Origin: Aeromonas bivalvium
GTDB taxonomy: Bacteria > Pseudomonadota > Gammaproteobacteria > Enterobacterales > Aeromonadaceae
Length of the DNA stretch: 64,000 bases
NCBI RefSeq assembly: GCF_000819765.1
Contig: NZ_CDBT01000054.1
Location: forward strand, 32,722 to 96,721
Direction of reading: 5' to 3'
In this document: positions 34,901 through 45,274 of the stretch, one piece after another
Position numbering within the stretch: the first letter of the stretch is position 1
Layout of the letters: each line of letters starts with the position of its first letter
Notes under the pieces: model-generated
Told to the model about the DNA's origin: nothing
Seen by the model: only the letters and a program-made list of their open reading frames with translations
Database searches by the model: none
Translations under genes and position numbers: made by a program

Positions 34901-36454
34901 TCAGCCGAAGGTCTGGCTCAGCCCCTTGAGCTGGCTGGCCTGGTTGAACAGGGCCTGACTCACGGTATCGACCTCGCGCATCTTGTGGCTGTTGTGCTGC
35001 GAGTGGGCCGAGATGGCCTGGATGTTGCGGCCCATCTCTTCCACCCCGGCCTGCTGCTGCTCGGCGGCGGCGGCAATCTGGGCGCCGTAGGCGCTGACCT
35101 GATCCATCTGGGCGAGCACCTGCTGCAGGCTGCAGGAACCCTGGCGGGTCAGCTCGGCGCAGCTCTGGGTCTGGTGCAGGTTGCTCTGCATCATGGTCTG
35201 CCACTGGCTCAGGGTCTGCTGGATCTGGCCTATGCTGCCCTGGATCTGCTCGGTCGCCTTGTGGGTGCGGGTGGAGAGGGTGCGCACCTCGTCGGCCACC
35301 ACGGCGAAGCCGCGGCCCTGCTCGCCGGCCCGGGCCGCCTCGATGGCGGCGTTGAGGGCCAGCAGGTTGGTCTGATCGGCGATCCCCTGGATCTCGCTCA
35401 TCAGGGTGCCGATGCGCGCCGACTCCTCGGCCAGGCTGACCGCGGTCTGATAGGCCTGCTCGGCCTGGCCGGTGAGGGCGGTGATCTGGCGTTCGGTCTG
35501 GGCTAGCTGATCATCGGTCTGCAGGCAGCGGCTGCGCACTTCATCGACCTGACCATGGGACTCCTGGATGTTGCGGGCTATCTCCTGGGCCGTGGTGGCC
35601 ATCTGGGTCATTGCCGTCGCCATCTGCTGGGTCTGGGCATCCTGTTCGCCGATGGCGGTGCAGGCCTGGTTCGAGGCGAGCTTGAGCTCGCCAGCCAGCC
35701 GTTGCAGGGGGTCGGTGGCATCACTGACCCGACCAAGCACAGTGGTGAGCCGCGCCTCGCCCATCTTGAGGTGAAAATCGGCGATGGCCGCCGCCCCGCT
35801 GCCCGAGTAGACCTGGCGGGTCAGGCTGTCGTAGTCCTGGTGCAGCCGTTGCAGGTAGTGGCGAGTGCCGATGAGCTCGTCCCGGTAGAGCAGGCCAAGC
35901 AGCAGCAGGGGCAGGGGCATCAGCAGGGCGGCCTTGGCTCCGGCCAGCTGCCAGGCGAGGGCCAGCAGGGCGGCGAGCCCCGCCACGGCGAGCCAGGGAC
36001 GCAGGGTGGTGAAGGCGGGAAGGGCCGATCCCTGGCCTTGCTCGGCCTGGCGCAGGGTCCGGTAGATGGTGCTGGCCCGCTGGATCAGCGCCGGGGTGGG
36101 CTTGCAGCGCACCGACTGGTAGCCGCTGATCTTGCCGTCCCGGTAGAGGGGGGTGACATAGGCATCGACCCAGTAGTAGCGGCCATCCTTGCAGCGGTTC
36201 TTGACCACGCCGCGCCACGGCTTGCCATCCTTGAGCTGTCGCCACAGATCGGCGAAGGCGGCCTTGGGCATGTCGGGGTGGCGCACCAGGTTGTGATGCT
36301 GTCCGACGAGCTCGTCGCGCCCATACCCGGCCACCTCGCAGAAATGGCGATTGGCGTAGGTGATCACCCCACTCAGGTCCGTGATGGAGACGAGCTGGAC
36401 CGAGGCGGGGAAGAGCACCTCCTGGTCATTGTGGGGGGGCTGCGGGTGGGACAT
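34901..36454 (-). CDS. PAS-domain methyl-accepting chemotaxis protein (Aer-like)
   Basis: This 517-residue chemoreceptor has an N-terminal cytoplasmic PAS domain (residues 15-125; [21 protein letters not shown]), a central hydrophobic hairpin (about 155-190), a short HAMP-like linker, and a C-terminal signalling domain with the tip sequence [20 protein letters not shown] and [12 protein letters not shown]. This is the layout of Aer redox/energy sensors; whether it binds FAD is not shown. The ATG at 36454 has AAGGAG 8 bases upstream; a longer in-frame reading upstream has none. It is monocistronic. Confidence 0.92.
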   Translation of the reverse strand: MSHPQPPHNDQEVLFPASVQLVSITDLSGVITYANRHFCEVAGYGRDELVGQHHNLVRHPDMPKAAFADLWRQLKDGKPWRGVVKNRCKDGRYYWVDAYVTPLYRDGKISGYQSVRCKPTPALIQRASTIYRTLRQAEQGQGSALPAFTTLRPWLAVAGLAALLALAWQLAGAKAALLMPLPLLLLGLLYRDELIGTRHYLQRLHQDYDSLTRQVYSGSGAAAIADFHLKMGEARLTTVLGRVSDATDPLQRLAGELKLASNQACTAIGEQDAQTQQMATAMTQMATTAQEIARNIQESHGQVDEVRSRCLQTDDQLAQTERQITALTGQAEQAYQTAVSLAEESARIGTLMSEIQGIADQTNLLALNAAIEAARAGEQGRGFAVVADEVRTLSTRTHKATEQIQGSIGQIQQTLSQWQTMMQSNLHQTQSCAELTRQGSCSLQQVLAQMDQVSAYGAQIAAAAEQQQAGVEEMGRNIQAISAHSQHNSHKMREVDTVSQALFNQASQLKGLSQTFG

Positions 36455-36640
36455 GGATGAACTCCTTTCATGTGGGGCGAACGCTGTCACGGATATCGGC
36501 TTCGATTGGAATATGTTAACGATTGTTTGCACGAGATGTGACGGTGGGCCGGATAAAGTGTATCCAGATGGCACGTTAAAAGCCGCGCGGAGTGTATGTC
36601 TTTTGCTGCAAAAAAGTAAACAGGAGGCTGGAGGCAGGAT

Positions 36641-36666
36641 AAAAAAAGGCGGCCGCGCAGACCGCC
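36641..36666 (-). terminator. terminator after the hexosaminidase gene
   Basis: On the minus strand a 5-bp GC stem (GGCGG / CCGCC) with a 9-base loop ends in seven T residues, about 16 bases past the stop codon. It marks the 3' end of the chitin-oligosaccharide operon. Confidence 0.75.
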
Positions 36667-36682
36667 AAAGAGAGTGACAACA

Positions 36683-38548
36683 TTACCTTTGTGGCGTGCG
36701 GTAGCGCACCTGCTGCTGGTCGAGGATCGCCAGCTGACCGGGCAGGCGGGCGCAGAAGTGCCCCCAGTCCTTGTCACCTGGCAGGCTCCAGGCGACTTCC
36801 GCCGTGGCCAGCATGCGTGGGAACAGCATATAGTCGAGGCGGTCACGGGTGTGTACCAGCTCGGACCACAGGGGGCTCAGCACCCCCAGGATGTTATCGT
36901 TGGCATGGAAATCGGCCGGAGCGGGATCGCAGGAGTAGACCTGCTCCAGGTTGGGGGTGCCGGCCCAGTAGAGTCCCGGCTCCTCTATGTTTTCGCTGCA
37001 CGCCAGATCCAGGTAGAGATACTGGGCGGCGGCCATCAGCACGGGGTAGCCCGCCGCCGCGGCATCCAGCCCCGCCTGGAAGCTGGTCCAGGCACAGATG
37101 ATGGCCTCCTGGCTCACCTTGTCCCCCTGCAATATCTCCTCCCAGCCCACCATACGGCGCCCCTTGGCGGCCAGATAGCCCTGGCAGTGGCGCAGCAGGT
37201 GCCCCTGCAACTCGCGAATGTCCTGGTAACCCTGCTGAACCATCAGCCGTTGGCAGGCGGGGCTGTCGGTCCAGACCCCGTGGGGCACCTCGTCCCCTCC
37301 CATGTGGATCAAGGAGCTCGGGAACAGTTCGCACACCTCGTCCATCACGCGCTCGAGGAAGTGATAGGTGCCGGGCAGCGCCGGGTTGAGCACGTTGTCG
37401 TCGAAATATTGCACCGACAGGTAGCGGGAGTGATCCTCAGGCTCGATGAGCAGCTCGGGCAGTGCCTTGATGGCGGCGTGGCAGTGGCCGGGAATGTCGA
37501 TCTCCGGGATCACCTCTATGCCGAGGCTGGCGGCGTATGCCACCAGCTCGCGGGCCTCGGCCTGGCTGTAGCTGCCGCCGTAGCGCGCGGCGCCGCCGCT
37601 GAGCTGGGGGCCGATGGCCAGACCATGGCCCCGCCAGGCGCCCACCTCGGTCAGGGTCGGGAAGGCCTTGATCTCCAGGCGCCAGCCCTCGTCATCGGTC
37701 AAGTGCCAGTGGAAGCGGTTGAACTTGTAGAGGCTCATCTGGCGGAGCAGGCGCTTGAGGCTCGCCATCGGCTGGAAGTGGCGCCCGCAGTCCAGGTGAA
37801 TGACCCGCAGGCCAAAGCGGGGGGCATCCTCGACCTCGATGCAGGGCAGGCTCTCCCCGTGCTGCAGATACCACTGGGCCAGGCTCACCAGGCCGTGGCG
37901 CCAGCCGGCGACATCCCCGGCCGCTATCTCTATGCCCTGGGGCCGGATCAGCAGCCGGTAGCCTTCGGCGGGCAGCTCGGCCTGCACCAGGCTTATCTCG
38001 GCGTCATGGTCCTGCTCCAGGGCGAGGGAGGTCAGATCGTTGAAGTGGCCAAGCAGAGCCGCGAGGTTGCCCGGCCCCCTGACGTGGGCCCGCTCGGCGA
38101 GGCGAAAGTTGCCCTCGAGGCGCACCAGGCGCCGGGGCTGCGGCACTATGCCGTGCTCGGTCTCCACCTCGGCCAGCTCCTTGCCGGCGGGGGCGGGGGA
38201 GTCCAGCCCCAGCTCCTGGCCCGCTATGGTGACCGGGATGATCTGGGCTCCCTCCCTGGATTCGGGCAGGCTGAGAAAGAAGCCCTGGGGCAGGTCGGTG
38301 AGGCGCTTGAACGCCGTCTTGCGACAGCAGAGGGCAAGCTCCCTGCTCCCCGGGTGGGGTGCTATCACCTTGTAGCTGCCGCTCTGGTGGATGAGCTCTC
38401 CCCCCTCCAGGCTGCTGGCATCGATGTGACGGCCGAGGCAGAAGTGCAGCTGCCATGGTTCGCTTGGTACCCTGTCCAGGGTCAACAGGATCCAGACATC
38501 CTCCTCATCGCGGCGCTGGACGGCAATGGTGATCAAGGGTGTAGACAT
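36683..38548 (-). CDS. beta-N-acetylhexosaminidase, GH20
   Basis: This 621-residue glycosidase has a GH20 TIM barrel (about residues 240-560) with the catalytic Asp-Glu pair in HMGGDEVPHGVW (about 415-416), the substrate-binding HWHLTDDEGWRLEI and a non-catalytic N-terminal domain. There is no signal peptide, so it acts in the cytoplasm, releasing GlcNAc from imported chitin oligosaccharides. It corresponds to the VC0613-type enzyme of Vibrio cholerae. It is last in the operon, and its ATG lies 16 bases inside the kinase gene, so translation is coupled. Confidence 0.94.
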   Translation of the reverse strand: MSTPLITIAVQRRDEEDVWILLTLDRVPSEPWQLHFCLGRHIDASSLEGGELIHQSGSYKVIAPHPGSRELALCCRKTAFKRLTDLPQGFFLSLPESREGAQIIPVTIAGQELGLDSPAPAGKELAEVETEHGIVPQPRRLVRLEGNFRLAERAHVRGPGNLAALLGHFNDLTSLALEQDHDAEISLVQAELPAEGYRLLIRPQGIEIAAGDVAGWRHGLVSLAQWYLQHGESLPCIEVEDAPRFGLRVIHLDCGRHFQPMASLKRLLRQMSLYKFNRFHWHLTDDEGWRLEIKAFPTLTEVGAWRGHGLAIGPQLSGGAARYGGSYSQAEARELVAYAASLGIEVIPEIDIPGHCHAAIKALPELLIEPEDHSRYLSVQYFDDNVLNPALPGTYHFLERVMDEVCELFPSSLIHMGGDEVPHGVWTDSPACQRLMVQQGYQDIRELQGHLLRHCQGYLAAKGRRMVGWEEILQGDKVSQEAIICAWTSFQAGLDAAAAGYPVLMAAAQYLYLDLACSENIEEPGLYWAGTPNLEQVYSCDPAPADFHANDNILGVLSPLWSELVHTRDRLDYMLFPRMLATAEVAWSLPGDKDWGHFCARLPGQLAILDQQQVRYRTPQR

Positions 38549-39423
38549 GGCAGTTCCTTCTGTTTTGCAAAGAGGATGGCGCCCTCCAGGGCGTCCGCCT
38601 GCGGGGTGACAAGGGGAAGGTGGCTCAGGCGCGGTCGCAGCCGCTCCCCGATGCCACCGAGCAGCGCGACCCGACTGGCGCCTTGTGCCAGCATGCCGCG
38701 GATCAGGGTGTCGAGCTGGGCCTGGGTCTGGGCCAGCAGCTCGAGGGCGAGGGGATCCTCGTCCTTCGCCGCCTCGAACACCCAGGGGGCGAAGCGGCCG
38801 TAATCGGCCGGGATCGCCCGGGCCGCCCAGCGCACCACCTCGGCCTGATCCCGCTTGAAGTGATCCAGCAGGCGCACCGCCAGCAGGCTGGGGGGCAGGA
38901 TGCCGTCGTGGCAGAGCAGGGATTGCTGGATGGCCCTCAGCCCCAGCCAGGCGCCGCTGCCCAGATCCGAGATGGGGAAGCCCCGCCCGGAGCAGGTACG
39001 GATAAGGCCCCCCTGGAACAGGAGCCCGACCGAGCCGGTACCGGCGATGAGGATGGCTCCCTCGCCGCCGCCGAAGGCCCCCAGACAGGCACCGAACGCA
39101 TCCGAGGTGAGCCGGGTCTCGGCAAAGGGCAGGGGCTGGGCCAGGAAGTCGCGATAGCAGGTGTGCAGCTCGGCGGAGGCGATGGCGAGACCAGCGCTCA
39201 TCCGGCCCATGGCGGACGCCGGCAGCCCGGCGGCCGCCATGGCGGCGTGCACCGCCGCCAGCACCTGGCGCTGGGCCATGTCTATGCCCAGCTCCAGGTT
39301 GGAGCCACTGGCGCGCCCCTCGCCGAGCAGCGCACCGCTGCGATCCCGGATGCGGGCCCGGGTATGGGTGCCGCCGCCATCGACGCCGACCCAGTAGGCG
39401 ATAGCCTTATCCCGGTCATCCAT
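38533..39423 (-). CDS. gspK: BadF/BadG/BcrA/BcrD-type amino-sugar kinase (GspK-like)
   Basis: This 296-residue ASKHA-fold kinase has the phosphate-1 motif VGVDGGGTHTRARI, the second phosphate motif ILIAGTGSVGLL and an adenosine-motif GGIGERL near the C-terminus. It aligns throughout with Vibrio GspK (VC0614), an ATP-dependent glucosamine kinase in the chitin-disaccharide operon; activity on GlcNAc is possible. The ATG at 39423 overlaps the end of the GH9 gene by 8 bases, and the stop overlaps the GH20 gene, so all three are tightly coupled. Confidence 0.9.
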   Translation of the reverse strand: MDDRDKAIAYWVGVDGGGTHTRARIRDRSGALLGEGRASGSNLELGIDMAQRQVLAAVHAAMAAAGLPASAMGRMSAGLAIASAELHTCYRDFLAQPLPFAETRLTSDAFGACLGAFGGGEGAILIAGTGSVGLLFQGGLIRTCSGRGFPISDLGSGAWLGLRAIQQSLLCHDGILPPSLLAVRLLDHFKRDQAEVVRWAARAIPADYGRFAPWVFEAAKDEDPLALELLAQTQAQLDTLIRGMLAQGASRVALLGGIGERLRPRLSHLPLVTPQADALEGAILFAKQKELPCLHP

Positions 39424-41179
39424 GGTGGGCCCCCTGCCAGCTGATGGCCAGGGCAAACCAGGCGCCGTGGGGGATCCACTGCTCCCCCCAGCGCCAGTTC
39501 TGATCCAGCCTGTCCTTATACTCTGCCGGGATGAAGGCGACATCGGCCTCATCCTCGAATCCCGAGGTGATGCCGTTGCAGATGCCGCCTGGGGCATTGG
39601 GATAGCCGGCGGTGTAGGCGGGGTTCTTGATGCCGTGGCCCATCAGCATGCAGGCGTCGAAGGGGTTGCGCCCCAGGATCCAGTCCAGCTGATGCTGGCC
39701 GTGGGCCTGCAGGGGGGCGGCGATATCCGGCAGCCGTTGTGCGGCGGCGAAGGCGGCGGCGGCCAGGGAGGCGAGCCGGGCGTTCTCCCCCTGCCACCAG
39801 TAGCCGGACTCGTTGTGGTGGGGCATGAAGAAGCTGATACGCGCCTCTTCGCCGACCCCCTTCACATACTGGCGGGCGAGGGCGAAGGGGTTGTGTGGGC
39901 GCGCGGTCAGGGCCAGCTCGGCCAGCAGGGCCTGGCGCACGACGCGTTCGACCCCGGCGATGCGATCGGAGTCCGTCTCCAGGGCCAGGTATTCGAGCAG
40001 GGCCAGCACCGGCAGGCCGGCCTCGGCGGCGTGGTAGTAGGGGCGAGAACCGTCGTCGTTGGCCGACCAGTAGTGGCCGAGCTCCCCGTGGGGGCGCAGC
40101 CGGGCGCAGAGTCGCCCGGCCCAGTGGCGTGCCTCGGCCAGCCACTCGTCCTCGCCGCCGTGGGTCGGCTCTGCGGCCTGGGGTGGCCGGTCGTCTGTCC
40201 CCCTGGCCATGAAGGTGTGACTCAGTTCCACCGCGGCCAGCAGGGCGCAGTAGTCGTCGATGATGTTCTCTACCCCGTCGTCCAGATAGGCGAGGTTGTG
40301 CTCGCGCAGGTGCAGGTAGCCGCGCCTGGCCGCCTCGCCATAGTGATGCTGGTCGAAATCACCGCAGCTGCCCGCCCGGGCGGCGCGGGCCAGGGCGGCG
40401 ATGGCCATGCCGCCCCCCTGGCGAAAACCCGCCTGCCAGCTGGCGGACTTGATCCCCTGCTGGGTGGCATAGGCGCACAGCTCGCGCTGCGCGGGATCCT
40501 TGCTCCACTTGTCAAACAGCGTCATGTAGAAGAAGCCGCTCTCATCTTGCATGCGGCAGAGGAAATCGGCGCCGTGGAGTCCCTCATCCTCGAGGCGCTT
40601 GCAGAGGTTCAGGCTGTCGATGTCGCTTGCCCCGGCCAGCAGCGCCCGGCTCTTGAGCAGGCTCCACACCACCAGGGGGGTCTGCTGGGGATTGAGGTAG
40701 TTGGCGTAGGATAGGTGGCTCAGGTATTTGCTGACGTCGCCGCTGGCGTCATACCAGCCGCCGTGCACGTCGCGGCGCCCATCCTGACCAAACAGGGGGG
40801 CAGCCCGGTCCGCCTTGTCATACTGACCGCTGCAACGCTGACTCTTGAAGTAATGGATGACATCGGACAGGCAGCGCTGGACCAGCAGCTGCTCGCCGAG
40901 GCGAAAGCGCGCCGAGCGCACTATGCCATGGGCGGTGATCACCTCGAGCCGGTAGTCTCCCTCCTGGCGCAGGGGGCCGAAGTCGATGCACCAGAAGGCG
41001 CGATCCCGCCAGCCGGGCACCCTGATCTCCTCTGTGAGCGGCGCCTCGAACAGGGCGGGGCCACCGGTCAGGGGCAGCAGCCGGGCCAGCCCCTCCTGCA
41101 CCTGGCCGGGCCGGGTCTGCAGCAGGGCTATCTTGGGGCCCGAACACTCGTAACCCACCTGATTGACAAGCAGTTCCAT
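39416..41179 (-). CDS. GH9 exo-beta-D-glucosaminidase (cytoplasmic)
   Basis: This 587-residue protein has an N-terminal immunoglobulin-like domain (residues 1-90, LLVNQVGYECSGPK) and a GH9 (alpha/alpha)6 barrel with GGWYDASGDVSKYLSH (acid/base region Asp pair), ISFFMPHHNESGYWW and a C-terminal catalytic Glu/Asp segment (GFEDEADVAF). There is no signal peptide. Marine homologues in the same operon position have been described as exo-beta-D-glucosaminidases, so it probably trims GlcN from partly deacetylated chitin oligomers. I start at the ATG at 41179 (GAGG 7 bases upstream); an earlier in-frame codon lacks homology. Confidence 0.88.
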   Translation of the reverse strand: MELLVNQVGYECSGPKIALLQTRPGQVQEGLARLLPLTGGPALFEAPLTEEIRVPGWRDRAFWCIDFGPLRQEGDYRLEVITAHGIVRSARFRLGEQLLVQRCLSDVIHYFKSQRCSGQYDKADRAAPLFGQDGRRDVHGGWYDASGDVSKYLSHLSYANYLNPQQTPLVVWSLLKSRALLAGASDIDSLNLCKRLEDEGLHGADFLCRMQDESGFFYMTLFDKWSKDPAQRELCAYATQQGIKSASWQAGFRQGGGMAIAALARAARAGSCGDFDQHHYGEAARRGYLHLREHNLAYLDDGVENIIDDYCALLAAVELSHTFMARGTDDRPPQAAEPTHGGEDEWLAEARHWAGRLCARLRPHGELGHYWSANDDGSRPYYHAAEAGLPVLALLEYLALETDSDRIAGVERVVRQALLAELALTARPHNPFALARQYVKGVGEEARISFFMPHHNESGYWWQGENARLASLAAAAFAAAQRLPDIAAPLQAHGQHQLDWILGRNPFDACMLMGHGIKNPAYTAGYPNAPGGICNGITSGFEDEADVAFIPAEYKDRLDQNWRWGEQWIPHGAWFALAISWQGAHHG

Positions 41180-41261
41180 CGATACCTCTATCGTCGGGGA
41201 AAAGGGGGGCACGACGGAGCCCCCGGGAGTCTGGCGCGGGCGGCCGGGCCGCCCGTCACCC

Positions 41262-42254
41262 TTATTCGTGCAGGTAGCAGCGCACGAAGTGGTTGTCGGC
41301 AAGCTTGGTGACCGGCGGCATGGCCTCCTTGCAGCGGGCCATGGCCTGGAGGCAGCGCCCGGCGAAGGGGCAGCCGAGGGATTCCGGGGTCCAGAGCGGT
41401 ATCTCCCCCTTGCGGCCCCCCTCCAGCTCGGCGTGGATGCTCTTCTCGGGGTCGGGCACCGCCGAGATGAGCAGCTGGGTGTAGGGGTGCTGGGGGTGGT
41501 GCAGTATCTCGTCCACCTCGCCCCATTCGACCATGTGGCCCACGTACATCACCGCCAGATCCTCGGCCACGTAGCGGGCGGTGGCGATGTCGTGGGTGAT
41601 GTAGAGCATGGAGACCCCCAGCTCGTTCTTCATCTGCTCCATCAGGTTGAGGATGCCGATGCGAATGGAGACGTCGAGCATGGAGGTAGGCTCGTCCGCC
41701 AGCACCACCTCGGCCTCCACCGCCAGGTTGCGGGCGATGTTGACCCGCTGGCGCTGGCCGCCGGAGAGCTGGTGGGGGTACTTGGCGGCGGTGGCCTTGG
41801 CCGGGGTCAGCCCCACCTTTTCAAGGAGACCATGGACCATGTCCGGCAGATCCCGCTTGTCCAGCACCTTGCTGTGCAGCAGCAGGGGGCGGGCGATGTG
41901 GTGATAGATGGTGTGGGTCGGGTTGAGAGAACCGAACGGATCCTGCCACACCATCTGCACGCTCTGGCGGTAGTCCAGCAGGGCGGTGCCCTTGTTGAAC
42001 TCCTCCAGATCCCGGCCGCGATAGAGGATGCGGCCGCTGGAGAGCTTGTACATCTTGGCGATGATCTTGGCGATGGTGCTCTTGCCCGAGCCCGACTCCC
42101 CCACCACCGCCAGGGCGCGGCCCCGGTGCAGGTTGAAGGTGATGTCGGACAGCGCCCGCATCTTGCCACTCTTGATGGCGTTGGAGTTGACCGCGAAGTC
42201 CTTGTAGAGGTGCTCGACCTGAATGATGGGAGCCTGGGTATCGGCGATGTGCAT
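41262..42254 (-). CDS. chitin-oligosaccharide ABC transporter, ATP-binding protein (OppF-like)
   Basis: This 330-residue ABC ATPase has Walker A GESGSGKST, signature LSGGQRQRV, Walker B VVLADEPTS and the C-terminal oligopeptide-type extension with a CPFAGRC cysteine cluster. It is the second of the two ATPases of a dipeptide-type importer. The ATG at 42254 follows AAGGAG by 6 bases and lies 10 bases after the first ATPase gene. Context between GH9 and binding-protein genes assigns the substrate as GlcNAc oligosaccharides rather than peptides. Confidence 0.93.
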   Translation of the reverse strand: MHIADTQAPIIQVEHLYKDFAVNSNAIKSGKMRALSDITFNLHRGRALAVVGESGSGKSTIAKIIAKMYKLSSGRILYRGRDLEEFNKGTALLDYRQSVQMVWQDPFGSLNPTHTIYHHIARPLLLHSKVLDKRDLPDMVHGLLEKVGLTPAKATAAKYPHQLSGGQRQRVNIARNLAVEAEVVLADEPTSMLDVSIRIGILNLMEQMKNELGVSMLYITHDIATARYVAEDLAVMYVGHMVEWGEVDEILHHPQHPYTQLLISAVPDPEKSIHAELEGGRKGEIPLWTPESLGCPFAGRCLQAMARCKEAMPPVTKLADNHFVRCYLHE

Positions 42255-42264
42255 GGAAGACTCC

Positions 42265-43290
42265 TTAACAGCCAGCGGCCTTGGCGAAGATGAGAGGGTC
42301 GGATGCCTGCTCGTCGCCGAGGCCATCGGCATAGAGGTGGCAGGCGGTCTGCTGGCCGGGACGGATCTCGGCCAGAGCGGTGTACTCCTGGCGGCAACGG
42401 TCGTGCACCTTGGCGCAGCGGGCCTGGAAGCGGCAGCCCACCGGCACTTCCAGCAGGTTGAGCGGGGTGCCCGGGATCCCCTCCAGCACGGTTTTCGGGC
42501 CGTGCAGGGGCGGGAAGGAGTTGCCCAGACCCCGGGTGTAGGGGTGCAGGGGCGCGGTCAGGATCGCCTTGGACGGCGCCACCTCCACCAGCTCCCCCGC
42601 GTACATGATGCCGATGCGATCGCAGAACTCGACCATGAGGGAGAGGTCATGGGTGATGAAGAGGATGGAGAAGTTGAACTTCTCTTTCAGGGCATAGACC
42701 TTCTGCAATATCTCCCGCTGCACCACCACGTCCAGCGCCGTGGTGGGCTCGTCCATGATGAGCAGCTCGGGGTTGAGGGCCATGGCGATGGCGATCACCA
42801 GCCGCTGGCGCATGCCGCCGGAGAACTGGTGCGGGTAATCCTTGAGCCGGCTCGGGTGGATGTCGACGATGGCGAGCAGCTCCTGGGCGCGCTTGATCGC
42901 CTCGTAGCGAGTCAGGCCGGGATTGTGGGCTTGCAGCACGTCGCAGAACTGCTCCTCCATGCGCAGCACCGGGTTCAAGGCATTCATGGCGGACTGGAAC
43001 ACCACGCTCGCCTGGCGCCAGCGGTAGCTGCGCAGCCGCTCGTCGTCGAAGCCGAGGATGTTCTCCCCCTTGAACAGGATCTCGCCGCCGCTGATGTAGG
43101 CGGGCGGCTTGTGCAGCCGGGCCACCGAGAAGGCGACCGTGGACTTGCCGCAGCCGGACTCGCCGGCGAGGCCGAATACTTCGCCGGGGGCGATGTCAAA
43201 GCTGACCGAATTGACGGCGCGCACGTCGCCGTTCTCCGTAATGTAGTCGACGCAGAGCTTGCGTACCGACAGCAGGGGTTGCTGCTTCAT
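42265..43290 (-). CDS. chitin-oligosaccharide ABC transporter, ATP-binding protein (OppD-like)
   Basis: This 341-residue ABC ATPase has Walker [10 protein letters not shown], signature FSGGMRQR, Walker [10 protein letters not shown] and a C-terminal CRFQARC cluster. It starts at the ATG at 43290, which overlaps the permease stop (ATGA) and has AGGAG 9 bases upstream. The open frame continues far upstream through the permease gene, but that part is a reading of the wrong frame. It forms the importer motor with the OppF-like subunit. Confidence 0.93.
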   Translation of the reverse strand: MKQQPLLSVRKLCVDYITENGDVRAVNSVSFDIAPGEVFGLAGESGCGKSTVAFSVARLHKPPAYISGGEILFKGENILGFDDERLRSYRWRQASVVFQSAMNALNPVLRMEEQFCDVLQAHNPGLTRYEAIKRAQELLAIVDIHPSRLKDYPHQFSGGMRQRLVIAIAMALNPELLIMDEPTTALDVVVQREILQKVYALKEKFNFSILFITHDLSLMVEFCDRIGIMYAGELVEVAPSKAILTAPLHPYTRGLGNSFPPLHGPKTVLEGIPGTPLNLLEVPVGCRFQARCAKVHDRCRQEYTALAEIRPGQQTACHLYADGLGDEQASDPLIFAKAAGC

Positions 43291-44198
43291 GCTGTCTTCT
43301 CCTGAACGTTGATCTGGGCCGGGGCTGAGAGTTTCTTCCAGCGATTCAAACCCTTGTGGGAACGCAGTTGCGGGTTGGCGATTTCGTCGATGGCGAAGTT
43401 GAGCATGGCCAGGCCTGCGCCCAGGGTGGCGATGGCGAAGCAGGGGGCCAGAATTTCCCACCAGGCGCCCACCAGGATGGCGCTGGAGGTCTGGGCGTTG
43501 TAGAGCATGATGCCCCAGCTCACCACTGTGGGGTCGCCCAGGCCCAGGAACTCCAGGGTCGCCTCGGTGACGATGGCGTAGATGATGGAGCCGATGAAGC
43601 TCACGCCGATGATAGAGATGAGGTTGGGCAGTATCTCCACCAGTATGATGCGCCAGGCCGGCTCCCCCAGCACCTCGGCGGCGATGACGAACTCTTTTTC
43701 CCGCAGCGCCAGGGTCTGGGCGCGGATGACCCGGGCGCCATAGGCCCAGGAGGTCAGCCCTATGATGAGGGCGATCACCAGGGGGGAGGCTTCGCCGATG
43801 AAGCTGGCCAGCACCAGCAGCAGAGGGAGCCCGGGGATCACCAGCATGACGTTCATCAGGAAGGTGAGGCACTCGTCGATGAGGCCGCCGAAGTAGCCGG
43901 CGGTGATGCCGATGCTGATGGCCAGGACGCAGACCAGCAGGCCGGCCCCGAACCCCACCATGAGGGAGATGCGGGCGCCGTTGGTGAACTGGGCCCAGAT
44001 GTCGTGTCCCATGCGGGTGCTGCCCATCACGTATTCGGCGCTGGGGGGCTGGTGGGGGCGAGCGACCCGCTTGGTGGGCTCGTTGCTGGCGAGCAGGGGG
44101 GCAAACAGCGCCATCAACACGAAGGAGACGACGATGGCGAGACCGAAGGCGGCCTTCTTGTTGCCCAGCAGGATCTTGAGGATGGTAGGCATACGCAT
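43287..44198 (-). CDS. chitin-oligosaccharide ABC transporter, permease (OppC/DppC-like)
   Basis: This 303-residue permease has six membrane segments: one at the N-terminus, a periplasmic loop with the OppC_N-like ASNEPTKRVARPHQPPSAE region, then five in the BPD_transp_1 domain. The EAA loop appears as EVLGEPAWRIILVEILPN. It follows the first permease with a 1-base gap and overlaps the ATPase gene by 4 bases, so all are cotranslated. Confidence 0.93.
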   Translation of the reverse strand: MRMPTILKILLGNKKAAFGLAIVVSFVLMALFAPLLASNEPTKRVARPHQPPSAEYVMGSTRMGHDIWAQFTNGARISLMVGFGAGLLVCVLAISIGITAGYFGGLIDECLTFLMNVMLVIPGLPLLLVLASFIGEASPLVIALIIGLTSWAYGARVIRAQTLALREKEFVIAAEVLGEPAWRIILVEILPNLISIIGVSFIGSIIYAIVTEATLEFLGLGDPTVVSWGIMLYNAQTSSAILVGAWWEILAPCFAIATLGAGLAMLNFAIDEIANPQLRSHKGLNRWKKLSAPAQINVQEKTA

Positions 44199-44199
44199 C

Positions 44200-45183
44200 T
44201 TATTTACCTCCGGTACGCAGACGGGGATCCAGGAAGACGTAGAGCATGTCGGCCAGGAAGTTGAAACTGAGCATGGTGATGGTCATGATGAGCAGCTGCC
44301 CCTGGATGAGGGGGTAGTCGCGCGCCAGTATGCCCTGGTACAGGGTCAGGCCCAGGCCCGGGTAGTTGAAGATCACCTCTGTGATGAGGGAGCCGCCGAT
44401 GACGAAGCCGAGCGCCATGGAGAGGGCGGTGACGCTGGGCAGGATGGCGTTGCGGGCGCCGTAGTTGAAGATGACCCGGTTGCTGGAGAGCCCCTTGGCC
44501 TTGGCCATGGTGATGTAATCCTCCCCCAGCAGGTTGATCATGTTGTTGCGCATGGTGATGAGGAAGCCGCCAATCTGGACGATGGCCAGGGTGCCCACCG
44601 GCATGATGGCGTGCAGCATGATGCTCTTGATGTGCTCCCAGCCGTAATCGGCGGTGATCTCCGGGCTGTAGGCGTAGCCGATGGGCAGCCACTCCAGGCT
44701 CACGCCGAACAGGAAGAGGGCGAGCAGGGAGACCACCACGGGGGGGATGGCCTGCATCACCAGGGTGAGGGGGGAGAGGATGCTGTCCATGCGACCGCCC
44801 CGGTACCAGGCGGCGAAGATGCCGACGATGGATCCGAGCGAGAAGCTGATGATGGTGGAGGTGCCCACCAGGAACAGGGTCCAGCCGATGGCGCGACCGA
44901 GCACGTCGGCAACCTGCTGCGGGTAGTAACGCACCGAGGTGCCGAGATCCCAGGTGAAGACACTCTTCACATAGGTGAGAAATTGAGCGCCAATCGGGCC
45001 ATCCACAAAGCCGAAGGTGGCCTTGAGTGCCTCGAGGGCGGCGGGTTCCATCATGGCGCCGGCCCGGGCAAACATGACGGAGACGGGGTCCCCCGGCATG
45101 GCTCTGGGTAGCAGGAAGTTAATGGTGGCGGCCACCAGGAAGGCGACCAGATAGAAGGAGAAGCGTCTTAGTATAAATCCCAT
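44200..45183 (-). CDS. chitin-oligosaccharide ABC transporter, permease (OppB/DppB-like)
   Basis: This 327-residue inner-membrane permease has the OppB opening (FILRRFSFYLVAFLVAATINF, then FLLPRAMPGDP), a periplasmic loop and five further helices. The EAA motif region reads MAKAKGLSSNRVIFNYGARNAILP. It is the first permease, 116 bases after the second binding-protein gene; a strong hairpin in that gap may set the ratio of binding protein to membrane subunits. Confidence 0.94.
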   Translation of the reverse strand: MGFILRRFSFYLVAFLVAATINFLLPRAMPGDPVSVMFARAGAMMEPAALEALKATFGFVDGPIGAQFLTYVKSVFTWDLGTSVRYYPQQVADVLGRAIGWTLFLVGTSTIISFSLGSIVGIFAAWYRGGRMDSILSPLTLVMQAIPPVVVSLLALFLFGVSLEWLPIGYAYSPEITADYGWEHIKSIMLHAIMPVGTLAIVQIGGFLITMRNNMINLLGEDYITMAKAKGLSSNRVIFNYGARNAILPSVTALSMALGFVIGGSLITEVIFNYPGLGLTLYQGILARDYPLIQGQLLIMTITMLSFNFLADMLYVFLDPRLRTGGK

Positions 45184-45274
45184 GATGATACCTTTTACTG
45201 CAAGCCTGCCCCGCGCCGGGCATAGCTACCCCAACCCCGGCAGATCCGGGCAATGGGTGGGCGGCGGGGAAGAA

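Noticed and set aside
36674..38803. 709-codon open frame on the plus strand
   Set aside because: Antisense to the GH20 and kinase genes, with no family similarity.
43291..43872. extension of the first ABC ATPase upstream of 43290
   Set aside because: It overlaps the permease gene out of frame; the ATG at 43290 has a good ribosome site and the expected ABC start.
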